Part shown: piece by piece, positions 8,241 to 16,408 of the stretch
Position numbering within the stretch: position 1 is the stretch's first letter
How the letters are laid out: every line of letters begins with the position of its first letter
Assembly (NCBI GenBank): GCA_002353815.1
Contig: DEKK01000006.1
Location: 62,001-126,000 of the forward strand
Direction of reading: 5' to 3'
Length of the DNA stretch: 64,000 nt
From: Bifidobacteriaceae bacterium UBA2724
Lineage (GTDB): Bacteria > Actinomycetota > Actinomycetes > Actinomycetales > Bifidobacteriaceae
Notes under the pieces: model-generated
The model's input: the letters and a program-made list of their open reading frames with translations, nothing else
Told to the model about the DNA's origin: nothing
Databases searched by the model: none
Translations under genes and position numbers: made by a program

Positions 8241-10949
8241 GTGGAGGGTCCCGAAATCAAGGCAGTAGAAGCAGTAATTGACAATGGCGCGCGAGGCAAG
8301 CGCGTCCTGCGTTTCGAGACGGGCCGTCTTGCACAGCAGGCAGACGGCGCTGTGGCGGCTTATCTCGATGACGACACGATGATCCTTTCCACCACGACAG
8401 CTGGCTCGAGCCCGAAGGAGAACTACGACTTCTTCCCGCTCACCGTCGACGTCGAAGAGAAGATGTACGCGGCAGGCAAGATCCCCGGATCGTTCTTCCG
8501 CCGCGAAGGGCGCCCGTCGTCCGAGGCGATCCTGGCGTGCCGCATCATCGACCGCCCGCTCCGTCCGCTCTTCCCGCACACCCTGCGCAACGAGGTGCAG
8601 GTCGTCGAGACGGTGCTGTCCATCAACCCCGATGACGCATACGACGTGGTCGCGCTCAACGCGGCCTCCGCATCGACCATGATCTCCGGCCTGCCGTTCG
8701 AAGGCCCGGTCTCCGGCGTGCGCCTGGCCCTCATCGACGGCCAGTGGGTCGCGTTCCCGCGCTGGAGCGAGCGCGAACGCGCCGTGTTCGAGATCGTCGT
8801 CGCCGGCCGCGTGGTCGAGAACGGCGACGTCGCCATCGCCATGATCGAGGCGGGCGCCGGCAAGAACGCCTGGAACCTCATCTACGACGAGGGACAGACC
8901 AAGCCCGACGAAGAGGTCGTCGCCGGTGGCATCGAGGCCGCCAAGCCGTTCATCAAGGTCATCTGCGAGGCCCAGAACGAGCTCAAGCGCATCGCCGCCA
9001 AGGAGACCAAGGAATTCCAGCTCTTCCCGGAGTACACCGACGAACTGTACAAGCGCATCGACGAAATCGCCCACGCCGACCTTGACGAGGCCCTGTCGAT
9101 CGCCGAGAAGCTGCCGCGCCAGGCCCGCATCGCCGAAATCAAGGAAGGCGTCCGCGCGCAGCTCGCCAACGAGTTCACCGACATGGACGACGCCGAGAAA
9201 GAGAAAGAACTCGGCAACGCGTTCAAGGAGCTGCAGCGCCAGATTGTGCGTCGCCGCATCCTCACCCAGGACTACCGCATCGACGGCCGTGGTCTGCGCG
9301 AGATCCGCACCCTGTCGGCCGAGGTCGACATCGTGCCGCGCGCCCATGGCTCCGCGCTGTTCCAGCGCGGCGAGACCCAGATTCTGGGCGTGACCACGCT
9401 CAACACCCTCAAGATGGAGCAGCAGATCGACGCCCTGTCGGGCCCGACCACGAAGCGCTACATGCACAACTACGAGATGCCGCCGTATTCGACCGGTGAG
9501 ACCGGTCGCGTCGGTTCCCCGAAGCGCCGCGAGATCGGCCATGGCGCCCTCGCCGAGAAGGCCCTCGTGCCGGTGCTGCCGAGCCGCGAGGAGTTCCCGT
9601 ACGCCATCCGCCAGGTCTCCGAGGCCATCGGCTCCAACGGCTCCACCTCCATGGGCTCCGTGTGCGCATCCACGCTGTCGCTGCTCAACGCCGGCGTGCC
9701 GCTCAAGGCCCCGGTGGCGGGCATCGCCATGGGCCTCGTGTCCGGCGAAGTCGACGGCAAGATGGTCTACAAGACCCTCACCGATATCCTGGGCGCCGAG
9801 GATGCCTTCGGCGACATGGACTTCAAGGTGGCCGGCACCTCCGAGTTCATCACCGCCCTGCAGCTCGACACCAAGCTCGACGGCATCCCCGCCGAGATCC
9901 TGTCCGCCGCCCTGCAGCAGGCGCACGAGGCTCGCCAGACGATCCTCGACGTCATCAACGAGTGCATCTCCGAGCCTGACGAGATGAGCCCGTATGCGCC
10001 GCGCATCATCACCATGACCGTGCCGGTTGACAAGATCGGCGAGGTCATCGGCCCGAAGGGCAAGATGATCAACCAGATCCAGGAAGACACCGGCGCCGAG
10101 GTCACCATCGAGGACGACGGCACCGTGTACATCGCGTCCGAAGGCGGCGAGGCCGCCGAGGCCGCCCGCAAGCTCATCGACCAGATCGCCAACCCGCACA
10201 TCCCGCAGGCTGGCGAGCATTACAAGGGCAAAGTCGTCAAGACCACGAGTTTCGGCGCGTTCGTCAACCTGACCCCGGGCACCGATGGCCTGCTGCACAT
10301 CTCTCAGATCCGCAACCTCGCGGACGGTGAGCGCATCGACGCCGTCGAGGACGTGCTCAAGGAAGGCGACGAGGTCGAGGTCGTCGTGCAGTCCGTGGAT
10401 GACCGCGGCAAGATCTCGCTGGCCATCCCCGGTTTCGAAGACCAGGAGTCTAGCCGTCCCGAGCGTTCCGAGCGCGGTGAGCGCGGCGGACGTCGCGAGC
10501 GTGGCGATCGCGGCGAGCGCGGCGGACGCCGTGAGCGTTCCGATCGTTACGACGACGAGGACCGCGGTGACCGCCGCCGTTCCTATCGTCGCCGTTACGA
10601 CGATGAGGATTCCGACGACTTCGATGACCGCAACGACCGCCGTGGCGGCCGTTACTCCGACGATTTCGACCGCGACGACCGTTCCTATGACCGTGGCGAC
10701 CGCGAGGACCGCGGTGGCCGTGGCGAGCGCGGCGGCCGTGACTACGGCGATGACCGCCGTGGCGGACGCCGTGAGCGTTCCGACCGTGGCGACCGTGGTG
10801 AGCGCGGTGGCCGTGGCGGACGCCGCAACGACCGCAACCCGCGCTACGCCGTCGACGACCAGTACGACGAGTACCGCGCCGAGCGCCAGGAGCGTTCCGA
10901 ACGTCCGCGTCGCCGTGTGCGCCGCGACTTCGATCCGTTCGAGGACTGA
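8241..10949 (+). CDS. pnp: Polynucleotide phosphorylase with an Arg/Gly/Asp-rich tail
   Basis: The start is GTG 8241 after GAAGGAGG. The 902-residue product is a phosphorolytic 3'-5' exoribonuclease of RNA decay. Two RNase PH-like domains fill about residues 10-560 (for example GETQILGVTTLNTLK and NGSTSMGSVCASTLSLL). A KH domain at about 595-655 has the GPKGKM loop, and an S1 domain spans about 660-730 (GKVVKTTSFGAFVNLTPG, LLHISQI). From about residue 735 to the end the chain is a low-complexity tail of Arg, Gly, Asp, Glu and Ser with repeated GERGGRRER-like units, ending VRRDFDPFED. The body matches the family; the roughly 165-residue tail is an added RNA-binding or disordered region. Confidence 0.97.
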   Translation: MEGPEIKAVEAVIDNGARGKRVLRFETGRLAQQADGAVAAYLDDDTMILSTTTAGSSPKENYDFFPLTVDVEEKMYAAGKIPGSFFRREGRPSSEAILACRIIDRPLRPLFPHTLRNEVQVVETVLSINPDDAYDVVALNAASASTMISGLPFEGPVSGVRLALIDGQWVAFPRWSERERAVFEIVVAGRVVENGDVAIAMIEAGAGKNAWNLIYDEGQTKPDEEVVAGGIEAAKPFIKVICEAQNELKRIAAKETKEFQLFPEYTDELYKRIDEIAHADLDEALSIAEKLPRQARIAEIKEGVRAQLANEFTDMDDAEKEKELGNAFKELQRQIVRRRILTQDYRIDGRGLREIRTLSAEVDIVPRAHGSALFQRGETQILGVTTLNTLKMEQQIDALSGPTTKRYMHNYEMPPYSTGETGRVGSPKRREIGHGALAEKALVPVLPSREEFPYAIRQVSEAIGSNGSTSMGSVCASTLSLLNAGVPLKAPVAGIAMGLVSGEVDGKMVYKTLTDILGAEDAFGDMDFKVAGTSEFITALQLDTKLDGIPAEILSAALQQAHEARQTILDVINECISEPDEMSPYAPRIITMTVPVDKIGEVIGPKGKMINQIQEDTGAEVTIEDDGTVYIASEGGEAAEAARKLIDQIANPHIPQAGEHYKGKVVKTTSFGAFVNLTPGTDGLLHISQIRNLADGERIDAVEDVLKEGDEVEVVVQSVDDRGKISLAIPGFEDQESSRPERSERGERGGRRERGDRGERGGRRERSDRYDDEDRGDRRRSYRRRYDDEDSDDFDDRNDRRGGRYSDDFDRDDRSYDRGDREDRGGRGERGGRDYGDDRRGGRRERSDRGDRGERGGRGGRRNDRNPRYAVDDQYDEYRAERQERSERPRRRVRRDFDPFED

Positions 10950-10958
10950 TCGCATGAT

Positions 10959-11021
10959 GCCCTATGGTGCGCCTTCGCACCATAGGGCAGGTGCCGCCGC
11001 ATGAATGTCGCGCGGCGGCAC
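10959..11021 (+). repeat. Two perfect inverted repeats downstream of pnp
   Basis: GCCCTATGGTGC (10959-10970) pairs perfectly with GCACCATAGGGC (10977-10988) around a 6-base loop. A second pair, GTGCCGCCGC (10991-11000) with GCGGCGGCAC (11012-11021), follows. Neither has a T run. They may protect the 3' end of the message or aid the terminator that follows. Confidence 0.75.
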
Positions 11022-11030
11022 CAGGGACAG

Positions 11031-11056
11031 GCGGGGCCGGCAGGCCCCGCTTTTTT
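11031..11056 (+). terminator. Intrinsic terminator of pnp
   Basis: GCGGGGCC, a short loop and GGCCCCGC are followed by six T bases. It is the third hairpin in a row after pnp. Confidence 0.9.
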
Positions 11057-11164
11057 ATACCCATCCGCGGCCTCGTCTGCGCCCCGTGCCCCGCACCCCG
11101 TCCCTGGCCCGCGGCACCGTCCCGTCTCCCCGCGCGTTCCTTCCCGGCTCGCGCGGCTTGCCGT

Positions 11165-11170
11165 GATAAT
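11165..11170 (+). promoter_or_regulatory. -10 element of a probable leaderless transcript
   Basis: GATAAT lies 8 bases before ATG 11179, so transcription should begin at or next to the start codon. No Shine-Dalgarno sequence is convincing. Confidence 0.5.
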
Positions 11171-11178
11171 GTGGGGCA

Positions 11179-12453
11179 ATGGGTCTGAAAAGGTTGAACA
11201 ACGTCGTTATCCCTCGTCCGTCCCTCGGAACCTTCTACGTGGTGCTGTCGTTGATCGCCGGCACCATACTCGTGTTTTTCGACGCCCATCCCTCCCGCAA
11301 CGATTTCGAAGCGCAATGGGCGCGCGCCCGGCAGGTGGCGAGCTTCCACTTCCTGTCGGACCCCGATCCGTCGGGCTCGGGCGACTACGGCGGCTATGCC
11401 GCCGACGGTACCTTCCAGTCGTTCAACAACACGGCGGTCAATTCGCCCCTTGCCTATCTGCCGTCGATCTTCAGCGGCGGGAATTTCTATGTGGCGAGCC
11501 TGCTGACCCTGGCCTTCTCGGTGGCCTTCGTCTATCTGGGGTTCGCGATTGCGAAGGACTACGGGCTGATCATCCTCGCGATGGCACTCCACCCTCTGGT
11601 GTTCCTGTCGTTCGTGTATCCCACCGCGGATGCCATGACCAATTCGTTCACGCTGCTCGTGCTGGGGCAGATCTTCCGGATTTTCCAAGATGGCTTCACC
11701 AAGCGCTCCACGATCCTCATCACCGTGTCGGCGCTTGTGCTCGGGCAGTTGAGGGCCACCTGCATCATGCTGCTCCTGCTGCTCCTCGTCCCCGTCGCCC
11801 GCGACGTGAAGCGCGACGAGACAGGGCATCGCAGGTTCGACTGGCAGGTCCTGGCGCCCGCAATCGCCGTCTGCCTGTCATGGGGGCTCTGGCGGTTCCT
11901 GACGAAAGACATCAATCCCAGCATCGTGGGGACGAAAGCGCAGGTCGACCACGCGCTGCACGGCATCCTCGCCAATCCGATCGGGGTGCTGCAGAGCATG
12001 GTCGTGACGATCCTGTCGCCTCTCGATTGCGTCGGCGACAGGTACAACACCGGACGCAACATCGGATTCTTCACGGGCGCCGAATTCACCCAGCTGTCCG
12101 CGCCCGTCATGGCTCCGCTCCTTCTCGCCGAGGTGCTGCTCGTGCTCATGAACAACAAGATTCTGCCGCGCCTGTCGAAGGCCGACGTGACGATCACCGT
12201 GCTGACCATCCTGGGGTATTCCGCCGCCACCTTCGCTGCGTTGTACACCATGTGGAGTTTCGGCGAGCTGGGATACTACGTGGACGGCATGCAGAGTCGC
12301 TATTTCATCCCCGTCGTGCCGCTTCTCGCCTTGCTGATACCGAAGCTGGGGGTGTCGTTCGCGAACCGGGAGAAAACCAAAAGCTTCGTCATGGGTCTTG
12401 TGCTGTGGACGTACGTGGCGATGACACTCGTGCACGTCCTGCCGATCCCGTGA
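11179..12453 (+). CDS. DUF2142-family polytopic membrane protein
   Basis: The product is 424 residues from ATG 11179. It has about ten hydrophobic helices, starting with TFYVVLSLIAGTILVFF, and a long extracytoplasmic loop early on (HPSRNDFEAQWARARQVASF, then an Asp/Gly-rich stretch and NNTAVNSPLAYLPSIF). Near the end DGMQSRYFIPVVPLLALLI resembles the QGRYF.P motif of DUF2142 proteins. Those resemble membrane glycosyltransferases and often accompany cell-wall polysaccharide genes. A family 2 glycosyltransferase gene lies about 2 kb downstream, which fits an envelope role. The family call is by motif; the activity is unknown. Confidence 0.7.
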   Translation: MGLKRLNNVVIPRPSLGTFYVVLSLIAGTILVFFDAHPSRNDFEAQWARARQVASFHFLSDPDPSGSGDYGGYAADGTFQSFNNTAVNSPLAYLPSIFSGGNFYVASLLTLAFSVAFVYLGFAIAKDYGLIILAMALHPLVFLSFVYPTADAMTNSFTLLVLGQIFRIFQDGFTKRSTILITVSALVLGQLRATCIMLLLLLLVPVARDVKRDETGHRRFDWQVLAPAIAVCLSWGLWRFLTKDINPSIVGTKAQVDHALHGILANPIGVLQSMVVTILSPLDCVGDRYNTGRNIGFFTGAEFTQLSAPVMAPLLLAEVLLVLMNNKILPRLSKADVTITVLTILGYSAATFAALYTMWSFGELGYYVDGMQSRYFIPVVPLLALLIPKLGVSFANREKTKSFVMGLVLWTYVAMTLVHVLPIP

Positions 12454-12516
12454 CGCCCGCGGCCGGACGTATGCGATGGCCTGGCGTTGCAACGACCATG
12501 CCGGGGCCGGGGCAAA

Positions 12517-12545
12517 TTGCGGCACGCAGCGATGGCGGCTAGACT
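12517..12545 (+). promoter_or_regulatory. Candidate promoter for the pilin-like gene
   Basis: TTGCGG (12517-12522) and TAGACT (12540-12545) are separated by 17 bases. The implied leader to ATG 12750 is about 200 bases and holds no obvious gene. Confidence 0.4.
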
Positions 12546-12749
12546 CCCCTCTTAGAGATAGATATGTTCCGAGCCGGAAAACGGACCCTCGGGTCATTCG
12601 ACAAGGAATCGCAATGGTGCGATCTGTCGCGGAGAGGAGGGGTATCCATGCAATGGGCAGGATGTCTTCTGTGGGATGAAGTCGGAGTGGGGCGGTGCTG
12701 ACCGGGTGCGCGGCGCCGCATGCAGGCCTTCCGTCGTGGAGGCAAAGGC

Positions 12750-13253
12750 ATGACCCAAGGCGGCTTCACGCTTGTCGAGCTTGTCGTCGTGGTCATCATC
12801 GTCGGAATCCTTGCATGCGTGAGCATTCCGCTGTATTTCCATCAGGTGGGTGCGGCGCGCTTGGCGGCGAACCAGAGCAATGCGCACGCCGCCGTGGTAC
12901 ATGTGGAGACCTTGTACGACAAACCCTCCCAGGCCGATATCGAAGCGACGATCAGGGACAGGAACAAGCATATGTACTTCAGGTACGATACCCAGACCGG
13001 CGAGGCCACATACTTGGGCGTGGACACCAGGAGCCCCGGCCAGGGTGTCACCTACCAGCATTTCGCCAACGTCGGTTACAAGGCGGCAGGCGGCCAGGGA
13101 ACCACGGTGATAGTCGATTGGAGTACGAACACTCCCTGCAAACTGGACAACGGCAAGACTTCGACCACGGTGCTCACCGACCGCGTGTACCGTTACTGGG
13201 ACATCGCCGTGCAGGGGGACTGGGACTACATCGCGATTGTCTGCCTGTGGTAG
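12750..13253 (+). CDS. Type IV pilin-like protein
   Basis: ATG 12750 is preferred over in-frame ATG 12720 because GTGGAGG lies just upstream and it puts the prepilin leader at the very N-terminus. The chain begins MTQGGFTLVELVVVVIIVGI, a textbook class III signal: short leader, Gly before the cleaved bond, Phe, and Glu at mature position 5. The hydrophobic helix is followed by a globular part with a Cys pair (TPCKLDNGK and the terminal IVCLW) that could form a C-terminal disulphide loop. The 167-residue length fits a minor pilin or pseudopilin. A prepilin peptidase would be needed, but neither it nor an assembly ATPase is in this window. Confidence 0.8.
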   Translation: MTQGGFTLVELVVVVIIVGILACVSIPLYFHQVGAARLAANQSNAHAAVVHVETLYDKPSQADIEATIRDRNKHMYFRYDTQTGEATYLGVDTRSPGQGVTYQHFANVGYKAAGGQGTTVIVDWSTNTPCKLDNGKTSTTVLTDRVYRYWDIAVQGDWDYIAIVCLW

Positions 13254-13289
13254 GCGGCCGGCGCATGCCCGACTGCGTAGAATGGTGGC

Positions 13290-13418
13290 ATGGCCGGAAC
13301 TGCATGTGACAACGGTCCCAAGGCCTGCAATGGAGCGGAGCCCCTGGCCGCCACGCAGAACCTGGCCGCCACGCAGAACCTGGCCGCCACGCAGAACCTG
13401 GCGAAGATAATGCGATAA
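13290..13418 (+). pseudogene. Duplicated 5' end of the downstream glycosyltransferase gene
   Basis: Bases from about 13273 to 13400 match the promoter and first codons of the glycosyltransferase at 14391, including TAGAATGGTGGCATG in both. The translated start MAGTACDNGPKACNGAEP parallels MTETACDNDSKARNGAES. It then runs through three copies of an 18-bp repeat (AATQNL units) and stops at TAA 13416-13418 after 42 codons. It looks like a truncated duplicate that may still be transcribed as a small leaderless frame. Confidence 0.65.
13343..13396 (+). repeat. Three exact tandem copies of an 18-bp unit
   Basis: CCTGGCCGCCACGCAGAA occurs at 13343, 13361 and 13379 without change. Being a multiple of three it keeps frame. 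The intact glycosyltransferase has a single related unit (GCCGCGCAGAACCTGG), so the array arose in the duplicate by slippage. Confidence 0.95.
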
Positions 13419-13514
13419 TGGCATCGGACGAAGCCCGGACACAGTCCGTCCGGGAGATGCCATGCCGATTCGGAACGACCTCCGGCGCAACGCCAGAGGG
13501 GAAAGGAGCAAGGA

Positions 13515-14198
13515 ATGGCCGAATCCATTGAATCGTTTGCGGCATCGTACGCTGCGGCGAAGTCGAAAAACGCCTATGCCGCCTATTACGCCGCGTCCGA
13601 ACGTCTGTACCGGGCCATCGCCGACCATGTGACCACCGCCCAAGGGGTGCCGGTGGGGGCGATGGCGTATTACACTGCGGGGTTTGCCGGTTGGGCCGTG
13701 CAATACGCGGCGTTCCATGCCGGACCCACGCCGGCGGTGCCGCCTACGGTCATGCAGTATCCCGACAACACCGGGCGCCTGTGGTTCCAAGGGCGCGACA
13801 TCGACGACCTGCTTGTGGGCGCCGACGCCGACAGCCTGTCGCGCATCATGCTGGCCAATTACGACGCCATGAAGGCCCCTGTCGAGACGCGTCCCGACCC
13901 CAACGCCATCATGCAGAAGGTCGTCGGCGTGCTCATGGGAGACTGGAACGCCATGCTGTGCGGCAATGTGTCGCCGCAGGACCACCTCGCCGTGATGACG
14001 GTCATGGGCCCGCGCTTCCGCGAGTTCCTCTCCGATGCCTGCGCTCCCGCCGACCTCGTGCCGGTGAGCGCCATGATGATGTCCAAGCTCGTGCGCGACA
14101 CGTCGACGCCCGCAACCTGCGGCAACGCCACGTCCGCCCTGCTCGAAACCGCGTTCTTCGCGGCTCTGATGGACTACGGCATGGTCGCCGTCCGCTGA
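13515..14198 (+). CDS. Hypothetical cytosolic protein
   Basis: The product is 227 residues from ATG 13515, with GAAAGGAG upstream. The sequence is Ala- and Met-rich, apparently all-helical and without signal peptide or clear membrane helix. It includes AYYAASERLYRAIADHVTTA, VMQYPDNTGRLWFQGRDIDD and MMMSKLVRDTSTPATCGNAT. I recognise no family. It lies between the duplicated 5' fragment and the intact glycosyltransferase, so it may have arrived with that rearrangement. Confidence 0.7.
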   Translation: MAESIESFAASYAAAKSKNAYAAYYAASERLYRAIADHVTTAQGVPVGAMAYYTAGFAGWAVQYAAFHAGPTPAVPPTVMQYPDNTGRLWFQGRDIDDLLVGADADSLSRIMLANYDAMKAPVETRPDPNAIMQKVVGVLMGDWNAMLCGNVSPQDHLAVMTVMGPRFREFLSDACAPADLVPVSAMMMSKLVRDTSTPATCGNATSALLETAFFAALMDYGMVAVR

Positions 14199-14378
14199 TT
14201 CCGCAGCGGGGAAGCGGGGCGAATCGTCCGCCAGCGCTGGGGTCGGGTTCGTACTGGGTCCGGCCCCGCGTCTGGTTTTGTTTCGCACGCGGTGTCGCAT
14301 CGGTGCGGCCTGTCACGCGCCACGCGCCTGGGAGCCCGGAGGCGGCGGTCGGTGCGCCTGTTGCGTAGACCCGTTGCG

Positions 14379-14384
14379 TAGAAT
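14379..14384 (+). promoter_or_regulatory. -10 element of a probable leaderless transcript
   Basis: TAGAAT lies 6 bases before ATG 14391, and the same arrangement is duplicated at 13279-13292. No Shine-Dalgarno sequence precedes the ATG. Confidence 0.5.
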
Positions 14385-14390
14385 GGTGGC

Positions 14391-15443
14391 ATGACCGAAA
14401 CTGCATGTGACAATGATTCCAAGGCCCGCAATGGTGCGGAGTCCGGCGAGGCCGCGCAGAACCTGGCACGCCGCCTTGCCGTCGTGGTGGTGACGTATCG
14501 CCGCCAGCATCTGCTCGGCGAGCTCTTCGATTCCCTCGCTGAACTCACCACCCATCCATGGCGCATCTACGTGGTCGACAACGAGAATTCGCAAGACACC
14601 CAGACGCGCGTGCGCGACTTCGGCGAGCGCCTCGTCGATGCCTGGGGCGAACCCGACGACGGGACGGAACGCGTGGTGTATCTGCCCCAGCCCGTCAACG
14701 TGGGTTGTTCCGCAGGTTTCAACGCGGGCATGAAGCGCGCGTACCGCGACGGCGCCGAATGGTTCTGGCTCGTGGACGACGACGTGGCGGTGTTGCCCGA
14801 CGCCGTGGAGACCCTGGCGCCGTGGACCGACGCGCATGACGTGATCCAGGGCGCGCGTTTCGATTTCTTCGGCGAGGACGTCCCCCAGCCGCGCGACCTC
14901 AACGTCGCCTTCGGCACCCCGGTGTTGTCGCCGCTGCGCTTCGGCAGGGCCGGGTACCGCGTCACCAACGTCGTGAGTTTCGAAGGCGCCCTCGTCAAGC
15001 GTTCCATCGTCTCTGCGATCGGCCTGCCCGACCCACGGTTCTTCATCACCATGGACGGCGTGGTCTACGGATACTGCGCCAGCAAGGTCACGAACCCCAT
15101 CATGATTCCGGCCAAGGTGCTGCGCAAGACCCGCGAGAAAACAGAATACGACATCGCCGGCCTCGCCCAGATCACGGGGCTGAGCAACGTGCAGCGCTAC
15201 CATCTCATGCGCAACCGCGGATACCTTGCGCGTTACCTGCAGCTGCACGGCGATTTCCATCCGTTCCTTTTCGCCCTCGGCACCATGAGCACCTTCGGGC
15301 TCGAGCTGTTTCGCCTGGGCACGGTGGACCGCGCCGACATGGTCCCTGGCTTCTTCGAGCTGTTCAAGGGATGGATGGCGTCGCGCCGGGTTATGCATGA
15401 TCCCGACTGGAAACCGATGCACGGCGCCACGCACACCTGCTGA
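14391..15443 (+). CDS. Family 2 glycosyltransferase
   Basis: The product is 350 residues. After about 25 polar residues the GT-A fold begins with RRLAVVVVTYRR. The signatures VVDNENS and NVGCSAGFNAGM follow, and the DDD metal-binding motif is in WFWLVDDDVAVLPDA. The architecture resembles rhamnosyl- and galactofuranosyl-transferases that act on lipid-linked glycans with a nucleotide sugar. No membrane segment is evident except weakly near FLFALGTMSTFGLELF. It lies downstream of the DUF2142 gene, consistent with envelope polysaccharide synthesis. The exact sugar is not predictable. Confidence 0.88.
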   Translation: MTETACDNDSKARNGAESGEAAQNLARRLAVVVVTYRRQHLLGELFDSLAELTTHPWRIYVVDNENSQDTQTRVRDFGERLVDAWGEPDDGTERVVYLPQPVNVGCSAGFNAGMKRAYRDGAEWFWLVDDDVAVLPDAVETLAPWTDAHDVIQGARFDFFGEDVPQPRDLNVAFGTPVLSPLRFGRAGYRVTNVVSFEGALVKRSIVSAIGLPDPRFFITMDGVVYGYCASKVTNPIMIPAKVLRKTREKTEYDIAGLAQITGLSNVQRYHLMRNRGYLARYLQLHGDFHPFLFALGTMSTFGLELFRLGTVDRADMVPGFFELFKGWMASRRVMHDPDWKPMHGATHTC

Positions 15444-15541
15444 CCCGGCCGCCGCGCCGCATCCCGCCGGTGCACACCACGTCACAAAGCACACCACACA
15501 TCACCACGACACATCACCACCAAATCACAAGGAGAGCGTTC

Positions 15542-16408
15542 ATGACGATTCCCATGCGCACAATCGGTCCTTTCACCACCACCGCCATCGGCGAGGGCGA
15601 GATGCCGCTGACCATCGAGAACAATCGCGGGCATGACGTGGGCATTGAAACCATCCATGCGGCACTCGACGCCGGATGCCGCCATCTCGACACCGCATGG
15701 GCGTATTACACGCCCGGCGAAGAGGAGCAGACGGGCGAGAAGCTCGTGCGCGAGGCGCTGGATACGTGGGACGGCCCGCGCGACGAAGTGCTCGTCGCCA
15801 CCAAGGTCGGCCTGCGCCGTGCGTGGGATGGTGACAAACCGGTGTGGCCGCGCGACGGCAAACCCGAGCACATCATCGAGTATGGCAAGCAGTCCGCACA
15901 GGCGCTCGGCGTCGATGCGATCGACCTGCTGTATCTGCACCGCCATGACCCCGAGGTGCCCTATGAGCAGTCCTGCGAGGGCATCAAGGCCCTGCTCGAC
16001 CAGGGCGTCGCCCGCTGGGCCGGCGTGTCGAACGTGACCATTGAGCAGCTGGACATCGCCCGCCGCGTGCTGGGCGACAAGCTCGTGGCCGTGCAGAACC
16101 AGTATTCCCCGGTGCATCTCGACACCCAGGACACCATGGACTATTGCGCCAAGCTGGGGCTGGCGTTCGTGTGCTGGAGCCCGCTCGGAGGCTACCGCCA
16201 CCCTTATGACGACACGAAGTTCGACCCGTTCCGCAAGGTCGCGGCCAGCCACGGCGTGAGCTACCAGCGCGTCGTGCTCGCCTGGGAGCTTGCCAAGGGC
16301 GACCACGTGTCCGTGATCCCCGGCGCGCACCGCCCGCAGACCATCGTGGATTCGCTCCAGGCCGGCGACCTGAAGCTCAGCGACGAGGAGCTGGCGTATC
16401 TTGGCTGA
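15542..16408 (+). CDS. Aldo/keto reductase
   Basis: ATG 15542 is preferred, with AAGGAGAG upstream; an upstream ATG at 15470 adds only His/Thr-rich residues. The 288-residue product is an (alpha/beta)8 NADPH-dependent oxidoreductase. The catalytic tetrad is visible: Asp and Tyr in HLDTAWAYY, Lys in LVATKVGL and His in YLHRHDP. The cofactor-binding end has VSVIPGAHRP. The substrate is unknown. The stop overlaps the next gene's TTG start by 8 bases, indicating translational coupling. Confidence 0.93.
   Translation: MTIPMRTIGPFTTTAIGEGEMPLTIENNRGHDVGIETIHAALDAGCRHLDTAWAYYTPGEEEQTGEKLVREALDTWDGPRDEVLVATKVGLRRAWDGDKPVWPRDGKPEHIIEYGKQSAQALGVDAIDLLYLHRHDPEVPYEQSCEGIKALLDQGVARWAGVSNVTIEQLDIARRVLGDKLVAVQNQYSPVHLDTQDTMDYCAKLGLAFVCWSPLGGYRHPYDDTKFDPFRKVAASHGVSYQRVVLAWELAKGDHVSVIPGAHRPQTIVDSLQAGDLKLSDEELAYLG

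Noticed and set aside
8220..10955. A 911-codon open frame antisense to pnp
   Set aside because: It mirrors PNPase codon for codon, with Ala/Val/Leu-rich low-complexity product and no ribosome site. High GC at third positions opens such antisense frames.
13343..13396. The 18-bp array, the 13-bp array at 42750 and the 20-bp pair at 47935 as CRISPR
   Set aside because: All are head-to-tail repeats without spacers and without cas genes.
12594..14300. A long minus-strand frame across the pilin-like gene and the unknown gene
   Set aside because: It spans several oppositely oriented genes with good starts, and the product is His/Arg/Gly-rich without domain features.
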